Positions 1-7,803 of a DNA stretch of 31,153 nt are shown here, piece by piece; the stretch's first letter is position 1, and each line of letters opens with the position of its first letter. The notes beneath the pieces were generated by a model. The model was not told where the DNA came from. It saw only the letters and a list, made by a program, of their open reading frames with translations, and ran no database searches. The stretch comes from JAJYVT01 sp035534455 (GTDB lineage Bacteria > Actinomycetota > Acidimicrobiia > Acidimicrobiales > RAAP-2), in the NCBI GenBank assembly GCA_035534455.1, contig DATLRV010000046.1:1-31153 (forward strand), read 5' to 3'. Both the position numbers and the translations under genes were made by a program.

Positions 1-75
1 GAGAGCGGAGCGCGGCCGGCCGGACGGCGCGGCCTGGGCGTGGTCGGGACGGCGTTGGCGGGGCGGAGTCGACGG

Positions 76-2937
76 ATGACGGGCCGGCCTGCCCGGCGCC
101 GGGCTCGTGCGGTGTGCGCATCCGCCCTCGTCATCGGCACCCTCAGCGCGGGCGTGGTCACGATGGAGGGGACCGCGGGCGCGGTCACGAACGTGAAGCT
201 GTACGTCACGGCGACCGGCTCGGGGACGGTGTGCACAAGCTCGACTCCGTGCGGGTCCATCCAGACGGCCGTCACACGGGCCGAAACCGCGTACGGCGCG
301 ACAACAGCGGTCACCATCACAGTGGGACCGGGGACATACGCAGAGCACAAGATCACAATCACAGCGCCGACACTCGCGTCGCTCACCATCGTGGGCAAGA
401 CAGGCGCGACAACAACCACCGTCGACGCCCACAGGACAGGCAGCGTGTTCCTCGTCTCCGCGGGCGTGATCGCCATCAACGGGCTCTCGATCACCGGCGG
501 CGTGGCCAACACTTGCCTCGGCGGCGGCGTCGCCTCGTACCCCGGTTCGACAATCTCCCTCGAGGACGACGTCTTCTCCACAGACACAGCCGAATGTGGG
601 GGCGGCGGAGTGAGCATTGGATTCACAAGCAACGCCTCGCTGGTCGACGACAACTTCTCCAACGACGCTGCCGCAACATCCGGCGGTGGCCTCTACAGCA
701 CAAGAGCCTCGGTGACCCTCACAGGGGTCAGTTTCGTGAACGACACCGCGTATGAAGGTGGCGGCATCTTCAACGCTTATGGCTGCAACTTTTGTGCGGG
801 CACCCGCTCGTCGCAATCCGGCAACTCCGGCCGGTCGCACGGCACGCTGAAGCCACCACTGGGTCTACCGGGCTCGCTGACCATGACGGGCGGCTCCATC
901 TCGGCGAGCACAGCCACAGTCGGTGGCGGTGTCTACAACGCGACAGGCTCGGTCACGCTGACCGACGTCACCGTCTCGACAGACACGGCCACACGTACAG
1001 GCGGCGGCGCCTACAACTCAGCAGGCTCGCTCACGCTCACAGGGGACACCTTCACGAACGACAGCGCCCCATACGAGGGAGGGGCGGTCGCGAACGACTC
1101 CCCATACACATTCGGCACACTCAAGGTCACCGACACCACCTTTGCGACAGACTCGGTGACATCCACAGAAGGTGGCGCCATCGACAACACAGGCGTGGCC
1201 ACCTTCACAAACGTCACCTTCGCCAACGACTTTGTGACAAACACAAGCACAGGTGGCGGCGCGATCGAGAACGACGGCACACTCACCGCGAGGTTCGTCA
1301 CCTTCTCGAACGACACGGGGACACCCGGCGGGGCGATCTTCACCGACACAGGGGCACCCAACACGACCGTCATAGCTTCCATCTTCGACGGATCGTCGTG
1401 CGTCAGCGGAACAGGGACACCCATTTCCGGTGCCTTCGACGTCGTGACGGCCACATCGACAGGCTGCACAGTGTTCGCCACAAGCGTCACCTCGGTGAGC
1501 GCGACAGCGCTCACACTCACAACGACGCTCAGGGCGAACACCACAACAGGCAGGTACTCGACAGCACCCGAGACGCTCTCGATCGGGCGGACAAGCCCGG
1601 CGATCAACGAGGTGCCGAGCGGGATCTGCAGGACAGTCACGACCGACGAGCGCGGCGCGCCACGGCCCGGGGACCGACCCGCCACACAGCACACAACAAG
1701 CTGTGACGCCGGCGCCTACGAGCTCCAGTTCACATCGAGCACAACACTCCTCACAACAATCATCCCCGGCGGGGCGACGCTGCCGCCTGCGACCCAGGTC
1801 TACGGCACCACAGCAGACGCCACGTCGGGCGCCGAGTTCACGAGGGCCTTCCCCTACCAAAAGAAGGCGTGCCCGACGTCTCGTGTGGCGGTCGTGGCGA
1901 CGACATCGACCTTCCAAGACGCCCTCTCGAGCCAGTACCTCGCCCAGCACTTCACAACGGGCACCCTGCTCACGCCGACGACCGTGCTCGCCCCGGCGAC
2001 CGAGGCCGCCCTCAAAGACGAGGGCATCTCGACCGTCTACGTCGTGGGCGGGACCCTCGCCATCACCGCGACAGTCGCAGCGGCCATCGCGAAGCTCCCC
2101 GCCTACCAGTGCGGCGGGGTGAGCCCGTCGGGGACCCTCACCGTCCACCGCCTCTCCGGCGCCACCCAGTACGGCACGGCCGAGGCGATCGCCGAGTTCG
2201 TGGGGACGGGCGCGAGCGTCTCGTTCCCCGGCGCGTATGCGGGCACGAACGCCACAGGGGGGACCGGGAGCTACAACGACACCGCGGGCACCGGCTCGGG
2301 CGCTCCTTCGGGCTCGCTTCCGACCGCGATCCTCGCCGACGGGACCGAGTTCCAAGACGCCCAGGCCGCAAGCGTCATCTCCTACCGCACCAAGCTCCCG
2401 CTCCTCCTCACCCCGGCGACCACCCTCTCGACAACAGCGGTCGCAGCCATCCAGAAGCTCGGCATCCGCCAGGTGATCCTCATGGGCGGCCCGCTCGCCG
2501 TCACGAACGCCGTCGAGCAGGCCCTCGTCGCAAGGACCGGGGTGACGGTCGTGCGGGTGGCCGGCAAGAGCTACACCGAGACGGCGACCCAGCTCGCCGA
2601 CTTCGAGGCCGCCGGCTCCTCGAGCGGCCTCGGGTGGACACCGGGGCACCGGATCATGGTGACGAGGGGCAACGGCTACACCGACGGCATCGCCGGTGCG
2701 GTCCTCGACAACCCTCACAACACGGCCACAGGTCCCCCCGGCACCTCACGGCCCCTCCTCCTCACCGAGTCCCCGACGGCGGTCGGGACGCCCCTCGCCA
2801 CATTCTTGAAGCTCGCCGGACGCACCGGCATCGACCGGACACACGCAAAGACCATTGGCGCCCTCACGATCCTCGGAGGGGGGCTCGCGGTGAGCCGGCC
2901 GGTCATCACTGCGATGCAGCAGGACCTGAGCGTCTAG
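76..2937 (+). CDS. Secreted beta-helix protein with three cell-wall-binding type 2 repeats
   Basis: A predicted 953-residue exported surface protein. Residues 1 to about 37 form a signal peptide (Arg-rich start, then VCASALVIGTLSAGVV). About residues 38-545 are Thr/Gly/Asn-rich with recurring GGGVYN, GGGAYN and GGAI-N turns, the pattern of right-handed parallel beta-helix (Pmp/pectate-lyase-like) folds. From about residue 575 to the end there are three cell-wall-binding repeat 2 (PF04122-type) units, marked by YVVGGTLAIT, ILMGGPLAVT and TILGGGLAVS and by RLSGATQYGTAEAIA. I chose the ATG at 76 because GGAG lies 7 nt upstream; an in-frame GTG at 40 would add 12 residues. Known family role: CWB2 repeats hold proteins non-covalently to the actinobacterial or clostridial wall. 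The ligand or substrate of the helix is unknown. Thr codons in the helix part are unusually often ACA, unlike the metabolic genes in this window. Confidence 0.85.
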   Translation: MTGRPARRRARAVCASALVIGTLSAGVVTMEGTAGAVTNVKLYVTATGSGTVCTSSTPCGSIQTAVTRAETAYGATTAVTITVGPGTYAEHKITITAPTLASLTIVGKTGATTTTVDAHRTGSVFLVSAGVIAINGLSITGGVANTCLGGGVASYPGSTISLEDDVFSTDTAECGGGGVSIGFTSNASLVDDNFSNDAAATSGGGLYSTRASVTLTGVSFVNDTAYEGGGIFNAYGCNFCAGTRSSQSGNSGRSHGTLKPPLGLPGSLTMTGGSISASTATVGGGVYNATGSVTLTDVTVSTDTATRTGGGAYNSAGSLTLTGDTFTNDSAPYEGGAVANDSPYTFGTLKVTDTTFATDSVTSTEGGAIDNTGVATFTNVTFANDFVTNTSTGGGAIENDGTLTARFVTFSNDTGTPGGAIFTDTGAPNTTVIASIFDGSSCVSGTGTPISGAFDVVTATSTGCTVFATSVTSVSATALTLTTTLRANTTTGRYSTAPETLSIGRTSPAINEVPSGICRTVTTDERGAPRPGDRPATQHTTSCDAGAYELQFTSSTTLLTTIIPGGATLPPATQVYGTTADATSGAEFTRAFPYQKKACPTSRVAVVATTSTFQDALSSQYLAQHFTTGTLLTPTTVLAPATEAALKDEGISTVYVVGGTLAITATVAAAIAKLPAYQCGGVSPSGTLTVHRLSGATQYGTAEAIAEFVGTGASVSFPGAYAGTNATGGTGSYNDTAGTGSGAPSGSLPTAILADGTEFQDAQAASVISYRTKLPLLLTPATTLSTTAVAAIQKLGIRQVILMGGPLAVTNAVEQALVARTGVTVVRVAGKSYTETATQLADFEAAGSSSGLGWTPGHRIMVTRGNGYTDGIAGAVLDNPHNTATGPPGTSRPLLLTESPTAVGTPLATFLKLAGRTGIDRTHAKTIGALTILGGGLAVSRPVITAMQQDLSV

Positions 2938-2960
2938 TCGCAACGGATGATTTGGTCCCG

Positions 2961-3010
2961 ACCGGCCGGCCGCCAGGCTTTGGGGGAGCGCTGGTGGCCA
3001 GCCGGCCGGT
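2961..3010. terminator. Long hairpin between convergent genes
   Basis: ACCGGCCGGC at 2961-2970 is perfectly complementary to GCCGGCCGGT at 3001-3010. Imperfect inner pairing (GCCAG with CTGG) extends the stem. It sits 24 nt after the stop of the beta-helix gene and 13 nt beyond the stop of the convergent gene, so it could end transcription from both sides. It has no T-tract, so calling it a terminator is inference. Confidence 0.5.
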
Positions 3011-3022
3011 GAGCTTGCGGGC

Positions 3023-4708
3023 TCAGGCTGCTGCGCCCGCCGCGACGGCCTGCGCCCAGGTGTAATAGAGCGGCGGCAGGTCGCCGGGGTTCTGCACGAC
3101 CACGAAGAGCTCGCTCAGGCACTGGAGCCCGGTCGACTGCGCGACGTCGCCTGCGCCCATGACGAGCGTGCCCCCGTAGTTGGAGGTGAGCACGTTGTCG
3201 CGGTGCCCCCAGCACCCGCTCGCGCCGGGTGAGGTGCAGTCGACGTTGTAGCCGCCGTAGCCGTCGTCGTACATCCATGTGTAGTTGGCGTCGAGCGCGT
3301 TGAGCGCGCCGCTCACGACGTTCGACCCCCACCAGTCGGACGAAGGGATCGCCGCGAAGTTGAAGGTCGGGTCGGTGTTGGTCGCCGTTCCCTGCTGCGC
3401 GTAGGAGCTGACGAGCGACGAGAGCCCTGCCACGGGTTGCTCGCCGCGGCTCACGCGCTCGATGTCGGTCAGCACGAAGAGCTGCTCTGCGGGCGTGAGC
3501 GAGGAGAAGTTGGACGGCAGGCTGATCGGCGCGAGCCCCTCACGTGCTCGGGCGTTGTCGGTCGCCGCCACCTCGGACGAGAGGCACTGCGCAGAGCCGG
3601 GCTGCGGCGCCCACGTGGAGGTCCCGCTCTGCCAGCACGCGAGGGTGGACGCCGAACTGTAGGTCGTCCCCGACTCGAACGTGTACGACGGGCTCGGCAA
3701 GATGTTCGCCGGCGGGTTGGACGGCGGCACGTACCCGCGGACCGGGGCCGCGCCGGTCGTTGCCGGCGCAGACGGAGGAGCGGACGGGGCCGTGGGCGTC
3801 GTGGCGGGGTGGGCGGGGAGTGAGACCTTCGCCCTCCCCGCGTACTGCGCGCCACCGAGAGAGTAGACCGCCCCGTTGGCGGCGACCTCCCAGTAGCCCT
3901 TTCCCTGTGGTGTCGCGGCGAGCCCGACGAACGCCGAGCCGACGGGTGTGGCCGCCATGGCCCCGAAGAACCGGGCTCCGAAGCTGAAGATCCCGCCGTC
4001 GGAGGCGACCTCCCAGTAGCCCTTCCCGTCGGGCGTCGCGGCCATCCCGACGATCGGCGCACGGAGCGAATGGCCCCCCATCGAGCCGGCGAACCGGGCG
4101 TCGCCGAAGCTGAAGATCCCGCCGTCCGAGGCGACCTCCCAGTAGCCCTTCCCGTCGGGCGTCGCGGCCATCCCGATGATCGGCGCACGGAGCGGATGGC
4201 CCCCCATCGAGCCGTAATAGGGAGCCCCGAAGCTGAAGATCCCGCCGTCCGAGGCGACCTCCCAGTAGCCACCGGTCGCAGGATCCGCGGCGACCCCGAC
4301 CACGCGAGCGGTCAGTGGCTTTCCGTGCATGGACCCGTCGAACGCGGCGTTCCCGGCCGCGAACAGGCTGCCGTCGGCGGCCACCTCCCAGTAGCCGCCT
4401 CCGCTGGCGTCGGCCGCCACTCCGACGACGGCCGCGTCGAGCGTCGCAGAAGACGTCGGCTGGTTCTGCTGGCCTGCACCGGCGGGCCCGGCCAGGCCCG
4501 AGGCCGTGCTGTGCTGCGGGATTGTGGTGTGGCTCACCAATCCGATCGCTGCACGGTCGCGGGCCGCCGCGTTCCCCGGTCCCCTGCTCACCGCGTGTGC
4601 CAGCGGCACTGCGCCACCGGCGAAGACCAACGCTGCCGCGGCTGCGCCGAGGGCGACCCCCCCGGCGCGCGCGCGACACCCATCCCAATTGCGAGGCCCG
4701 ATCCCCAT
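3023..4708 (-). CDS. Secreted repeat protein with CAP-like C-terminal domain, under a c-di-GMP riboswitch
   Basis: A predicted 561-residue secreted protein. It has a signal peptide (about 1-39, with a GGVALGAAAAALVFAGGAVPLAHA core). Five tandem repeats of about 42 residues follow (about 91-291), each carrying GYWEVA-DG-IFSFG and GSMGG-like turns. A Pro/Thr-rich linker leads to a C-terminal domain of about 210 residues with ARAREGLAPISLP, LTPAEQLFVLTDIERVSRG and GCWGHRDNVL, which resembles CAP/SCP-type extracellular domains of Acidimicrobiia; that assignment is tentative. The ATG at 4708 is preferred because AAGGGGA lies 9 nt upstream; an in-frame GTG at 4735 is the alternative. A GEMM-I riboswitch aptamer ends 72 nt upstream of the ATG, so expression is probably controlled by cyclic di-GMP. 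The repeats may form a propeller-like adhesion or wall-contact module (inference). Unlike the neighbouring beta-helix gene, Thr codons here are mostly ACC or ACG. Confidence 0.85.
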   Translation of the reverse strand: MGIGPRNWDGCRARAGGVALGAAAAALVFAGGAVPLAHAVSRGPGNAAARDRAAIGLVSHTTIPQHSTASGLAGPAGAGQQNQPTSSATLDAAVVGVAADASGGGYWEVAADGSLFAAGNAAFDGSMHGKPLTARVVGVAADPATGGYWEVASDGGIFSFGAPYYGSMGGHPLRAPIIGMAATPDGKGYWEVASDGGIFSFGDARFAGSMGGHSLRAPIVGMAATPDGKGYWEVASDGGIFSFGARFFGAMAATPVGSAFVGLAATPQGKGYWEVAANGAVYSLGGAQYAGRAKVSLPAHPATTPTAPSAPPSAPATTGAAPVRGYVPPSNPPANILPSPSYTFESGTTYSSASTLACWQSGTSTWAPQPGSAQCLSSEVAATDNARAREGLAPISLPSNFSSLTPAEQLFVLTDIERVSRGEQPVAGLSSLVSSYAQQGTATNTDPTFNFAAIPSSDWWGSNVVSGALNALDANYTWMYDDGYGGYNVDCTSPGASGCWGHRDNVLTSNYGGTLVMGAGDVAQSTGLQCLSELFVVVQNPGDLPPLYYTWAQAVAAGAAA

Positions 4709-4780
4709 CTCGGTCCATCCCCTTTGTGTCCCCACTCACAGAGGGACCGGGAGCCGCCGATGAGGCTTGTGCCGTTGCAC

Positions 4781-4868
4781 GGCGCCCGATTCGGCAGTCC
4801 GGCTGACTCGGTGAGTCCCGTGACTTTGCGTCCCCACCTCGCGGTGGGTTTGCCCTTTCGTCGGCGCC
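4781..4868 (-). promoter_or_regulatory. Cyclic di-GMP-I (GEMM-I) riboswitch aptamer
   Basis: Read on the minus strand, the conserved GEMM-I blocks occur in order: AGGGCAAACC; a 6-bp hairpin CCCACC/GGTGGG closed by a GCGA (GNRA) tetraloop; GGGGACGCAAAG; a second hairpin with GACTC/GAGTC arms; then AGCCGGACTGCCG, which is the tetraloop-receptor strand of the family. The outer P1 helix is GGCGCCGA with TCGGGCGCC (one bulge), using both ends of the element. Known: this fold binds c-di-GMP and controls motility, adhesion and envelope genes. It lies directly upstream, in the same sense, of the secreted CAP-like repeat protein. Confidence 0.88.
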
Positions 4869-4869
4869 A

Positions 4870-4881
4870 GTGCTGCAGCAC
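4870..4881. repeat. 12-bp perfect palindrome at riboswitch 5' edge
   Basis: GTGCTGCAGCAC is its own reverse complement. It lies 1 nt beyond the outer end of the riboswitch P1 helix and within about 10-20 nt of the inferred transcription start. It could be a small 5' hairpin on the RNA or a protein-binding site. Confidence 0.5.
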
Positions 4882-4893
4882 CGATTCGTGGAA

Positions 4894-4923
4894 AGACTAC
4901 CCAAGGCCCGTCGAGTTGAGCAA
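4894..4923 (-). promoter_or_regulatory. Candidate promoter of the riboswitch transcript
   Basis: On the minus strand TTGCTC (4923-4918) and TAGTCT (4899-4894) are separated by 18 nt. They resemble -35 and -10 boxes of a housekeeping sigma factor. Transcription would start near 4887, about 20 nt before the aptamer. A GGGACC-TT-GGTCCC palindrome abuts the -35 box. The assignment is by position and consensus only. Confidence 0.4.
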
Positions 4924-4937
4924 GGGACCTTGGTCCC
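4924..4937. promoter_or_regulatory. Palindrome abutting the -35 box, possible operator
   Basis: GGGACC (4924-4929) and GGTCCC (4932-4937) are perfect inverted repeats around TT. They lie immediately upstream of the candidate -35 of the riboswitch promoter, where a dimeric activator could bind. No regulator is identified. Confidence 0.35.
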
Positions 4938-4970
4938 GTTCTGCTCCCGCGTGTTGCGACGGCGAACCCT

Positions 4971-4997
4971 CGAGTCTCGACTTGTGGTCGAGACTCG
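4971..4997. repeat. Perfect 11-bp inverted repeat
   Basis: CGAGTCTCGAC (4971-4981) and GTCGAGACTCG (4987-4997) are exact reverse complements around a 5-nt TTGTG loop. It lies in the divergent region between two surface-protein genes. It could be an operator or a transcription insulator. No T-tract follows on either strand. Confidence 0.55.
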
Positions 4998-5318
4998 GGC
5001 ACGGGAAGGCGATTGGCGAGGCGGCGACGCTCGTGGACGCCTCACCTGCGCAAACCTTCGGGCCCGTACATGATTGCAGAGTGAGTGTAACGTTAGCCGA
5101 GTCTTGATGGTCGCCTGATGGCGGCTTGATCGCTCCCAACAAGAATCCTTCGATTGGCGACGTGCTCAAGGCGGCATGTGGGCTGCGACCGGACGCTCGA
5201 CCACTGGGGACAGGTGCGGAACCGGGCCACGGACCTCGGGTGGAGGATCTGGGAAATACCTGAGGCGGCAAAGCTCGCAACATCCGGCGAACGGGGACGC
5301 GGCCGTCTTTCACGCGTC

Positions 5319-6624
5319 GTGCGGCTCTTCCTCGCATCGTGGGTGGTGATCGGCGGCTCGGTCGTGGCCATCGTCGCGACGAGCCCGCTGGCGACGCGAA
5401 CGCCGCGACACCGAGCGCGATCCACGGGACACTGACCGAGACAACGACCACGCATCCGACAGGTGTCGTCGTGTCGCTCTCGGGCACATGGAACTGACCA
5501 CGGGACCTACTCGGGGCCGGGCTGCCTCACGTCGTCGTGCAAAACGAACACCGTCAGTAACCCGGTGACGCCGCCCCCCCCGCCGTCCACACCGGGGACA
5601 CCGACCTTCCCGAGCTTCACGGTCACAAAGTCCGACACGCCCGGGGCCGGCAAGCCGGTCGTGCCGGGGTCCACGATCGGGTACACGCTGCTCGTGAAGA
5701 ACGTTGGGACGGCGTCGGGGACGGCGACGGTCAAGGACGCGCTGCCGTCCAACGTGACGCTGTCGGGGACGCCCACCTGCAAGACAGTGGCGACCGGCGA
5801 TTCCTGCACCGTCAAGGTCACAGGCACGACGCTCGTGCTCACGCTCTCCCTGGCGTGAGGTGACTCGGCAAAGGTCGCCTTCGACGCCGTCGTGAACAAG
5901 ACAGACGCGACCACCGTCGTGAACTCGGCGACGATCACGACAGGGCCGTGCACGACACACTGCTCGTCGACGGTCACCAATTCCGTCGTCGTGCTGAACG
6001 TGGTGAATACCTCGACACCGACGGCCGGTTCGCTCGTGCCGCCGCTCACCAGGGTCACCTACACCCTCACGCTCACCGACTCGGGGACCGCGGCCACCAC
6101 ACCGGTGACCATCACCGACACGGTGCCCGCAGGGACCACGTACGTCGCGGGCTCCGCCAGCTGCGGCGGTGCCCTTGGGCTGCAGCGTCTCGGAAGCCAC
6201 AGGGACCGCGACGTGGACCGGCATCGTCGTCCAGCCCGGCGCCGTGAACTCGCTCTCGGTGAGCTTCGAGGTGATCGTGAGCGCGAGCGACACGAACGGC
6301 CAGAAGGTCACGAACGTGGCGGTCTTTCCGAACCAGGGCACGCCCACATGCTCGGGCGCCACCTGCACAACCAACGGCGTCACAGTCGTCGTGGTCGCCA
6401 AGACAAGCAAGCCGGCGCAGTCGACACCGCCGACCCCTGGGAGCACGACACCGCCGACCCCTGGGAGCACGACACCGCCGATCCCTGGGAGCACGACACC
6501 GCACACCGGTGAGCCCCGGTCCGGTTCCGGGTTGTTCGAGCTCATCGTCCTCGGCGCGGGGCTCGCGCTCGCGGCCCTCGGCGAGACGCTCCGGCGGCGG
6601 CGGATCAAGACGGCAAGCCGGTAA
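5319..6624 (+). pseudogene. Broken DUF11-type surface protein with LPXTG-like sorting signal
   Basis: Pieces in different frames assemble into one secreted wall protein. A signal peptide (RLFLASWVVIGGSVVAIVATSPL, GTG near 5319) continues in a second frame (DANAATPSAIHG...VVVSLSGTWN, stop at 5495-5497), then in a third (TDHGTYSGPGC...). It next meets an in-frame TGA at 5856-5858 and resumes without a frame change (GDSAKVAFDAVVNKTDAT...). It shifts again near 6165-6172 into PLGCSVSEATGTATW. The content is two DUF11-like (SdrD-B-like) modules with VTNSATIT and ITDTVPAGTTYVAGSASC motifs, a PPTPGSTT repeat, then TPHTG, a hydrophobic helix (LFELIVLGAGLALAALG) and RRRR. That tail is a sortase-type sorting signal. 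At least three indels and one stop make it a pseudogene unless the assembly is faulty. The 5' end is uncertain. An intact sortase lies 1.2 kb downstream. Confidence 0.75.
6426..6504 (+). repeat. 24-bp tandem repeat, about three copies
   Basis: Three near-identical 24-bp units (CCGACCCCTGGGAGCACGAC plus ACCG; the third has one change) encode PPTPGSTT repeats. They form the wall-spanning spacer just before the TPHTG sorting motif of the broken DUF11 protein. Confidence 0.75.
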
Positions 6625-6698
6625 GGGGACGTCCCGCCCGGGTGCGACCGACCACGATCGGCAGCACCCGGGCGGTACCGTATGGGATGGGGTCAGGG

Positions 6699-7763
6699 AT
6701 GAGGCAGAGAGCTCTTCGCTTTTTCGCGGCGAGAAGACGCCCTCGCGGCATGTGTCCCTCTGGCTGCAGCGCTGGCGTGCGCTGGCATGCTCTTCGGGCG
6801 AGCCGTCACGGGGGACGGTCCGATGGCCGGAGCCTCTGCGCTCGTCAAGGGAGGGTGTGCCGCGCGCTCAGTCGCGGGGGCGGCCGTGCTGGTCCTCGAG
6901 CTCAAAGTGGTGAGGTCCTCGAATGGGAAGCTGCCAACGGTGTCGGTGCGCATCGATGGAAAGGGTCCGTATCCCTTTCTGGTCTCCACCGGCTCCGGCT
7001 CGTCGGTGATCTCTCCGTCGCTCGCCAGATCGCTTCGCCTCGAGCGGAGTCAGAGCGTTCCGGTCCGAGGCGTCGCCTGTGCCACAGCCGCGCCGACTGC
7101 CGCCGTGGGGTCATGGTCGATGGCCGGGCTGTCCCCGCCGCACAGTCGCTCGCCGTTGGCGACGTTCCGAAGGCCGGGCTCGCCCGCGCTCCGAAAGGCA
7201 TGGTCGGTTCCGACGTGCTCGCTCGATTCGGAGCCATACGCGTCGACTACCACTCCGGCCACTTGCTCCTCCTCCGAAGCGAGGCGACGGCTCCTGCCGC
7301 AAACACCTATGTCCTCGGAGAGGCGAGCGCCGTTCCTCCGGCCGGTCTCCTCAAAGCCAGCAGCGCAGAGGTGAGCGCCCCCCTACGGGTCTTCGAGACC
7401 CCAGAGAGGATCACCGTGGCGGCATCGGTGACGGTCGCCCGCCACACAGAGCAACTTGCGGTCGACACCGGTTCGGCCGCTTCTGGGCTCGTGCCGAGTG
7501 TGGTGACGCGGCTCAATCTCAAGGCCCACGGATCGAAGGTCGGCTACGCCGGGGTTGCCTGCAACGGCAATGGACCGACGTACTCGAGCGGCAAGTGGGC
7601 GGTCGGCGGGACCTCGTTGCGGGACGCGCCGCTCGTGACGAGGCCGCTTGCGGGCAGCGGGAACAGCGGGCTCCAAGGCGTGCTCGGATCCGACGTCCTG
7701 GCTTCCCATGGCTCGGTCATCGTGGACTACTCCGGTGCACATCTGTGGTTGACGACCGGCTGA
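6699..7763 (+). pseudogene. Frameshifted two-lobed aspartic-protease-like secreted protein
   Basis: Two retropepsin/pepsin-like lobes lie in different frames. The first lobe has PTVSVRIDGKGPYPFLVSTGSGSSVISP up to about position 7125. After a frame change at about 7105-7130 the sequence continues (VPAAQSLAVGDVPKAG...GMVGSDVLARFGAIRVDY). The second lobe has QLAVDTGSAASGLVP...GLQGVLGSDVLASHGSVIVDYSGAHLWL and a stop at 7761-7763. The GSDVL/VDY pairs are typical of each lobe. The second lobe keeps the DTGS catalytic motif, but the first has STGS, so the first catalytic Asp is missing. The ATG at 6699 (MRQRALRFFAARRR) gives a plausible signal-peptide start only if another shift near 6735-6760 brings in AACVPLAAALACAG; a start at 6787 is the alternative. 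The gene is probably inactive. It lies between a broken sortase substrate and the sortase. Confidence 0.7.
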
Positions 7764-7803
7764 CCGAGCACCGACGGGGCGGCATCGGCGAGGCGGCATC
7801 GAC

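Larger units (their letters stand above)
4709..5318. other. 610-nt regulatory intergenic region
   Basis: This is the divergent region between the riboswitch-controlled gene (leftward) and the broken DUF11 gene (rightward). From left to right it holds the leader of the leftward gene, the GEMM-I aptamer (4781-4868), a 12-bp palindrome (4870-4881), a candidate promoter (4894-4923), a GGGACC-TT-GGTCCC palindrome (4924-4937) and an 11-bp perfect hairpin (4971-4997). From about 5000 to 5318 I see no convincing gene or motif. An open frame from a TTG at 5154 runs into the signal peptide of the DUF11 gene but does not look like protein before about 5300. Confidence 0.6.

Noticed and set aside
1018..2718. 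A 566-codon minus-strand open frame opposite the beta-helix/CWB2 gene, Cys- and Arg-rich.
   Set aside because: It is the mirror of the Thr-rich plus-strand repeats; the Cys residues come from antisense ACA codons. There is no ribosome-binding site or domain.
2900..2925. TCATCACTGCGATGCAGCAG near the end of the beta-helix gene resembles the 22-bp repeat found before hom.
   Set aside because: It lies in coding sequence (VITAMQQ) with several mismatches; most likely chance.
5045..5075. GCGCAAACCTTCGGGCCC on the plus strand looked like the start of a second GEMM riboswitch before the DUF11 gene.
   Set aside because: The GACGCAAAG core and the receptor strand are absent downstream, so only the GCAAACC string matches.
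5154..5435. A 93-codon open frame from a TTG at 5154 considered as a separate small membrane protein.
   Set aside because: Only its last third is protein-like (RLFLASWVVIGGSVVAIVA), and this is better explained as the signal peptide of the broken DUF11 gene.
5856..5858. TGA read as a sense codon (recoding) in the DUF11 gene.
   Set aside because: Neighbouring genes use TGA as a normal stop (hom, prfA, prmC), no recoding signal is seen, and the same gene also has indels.
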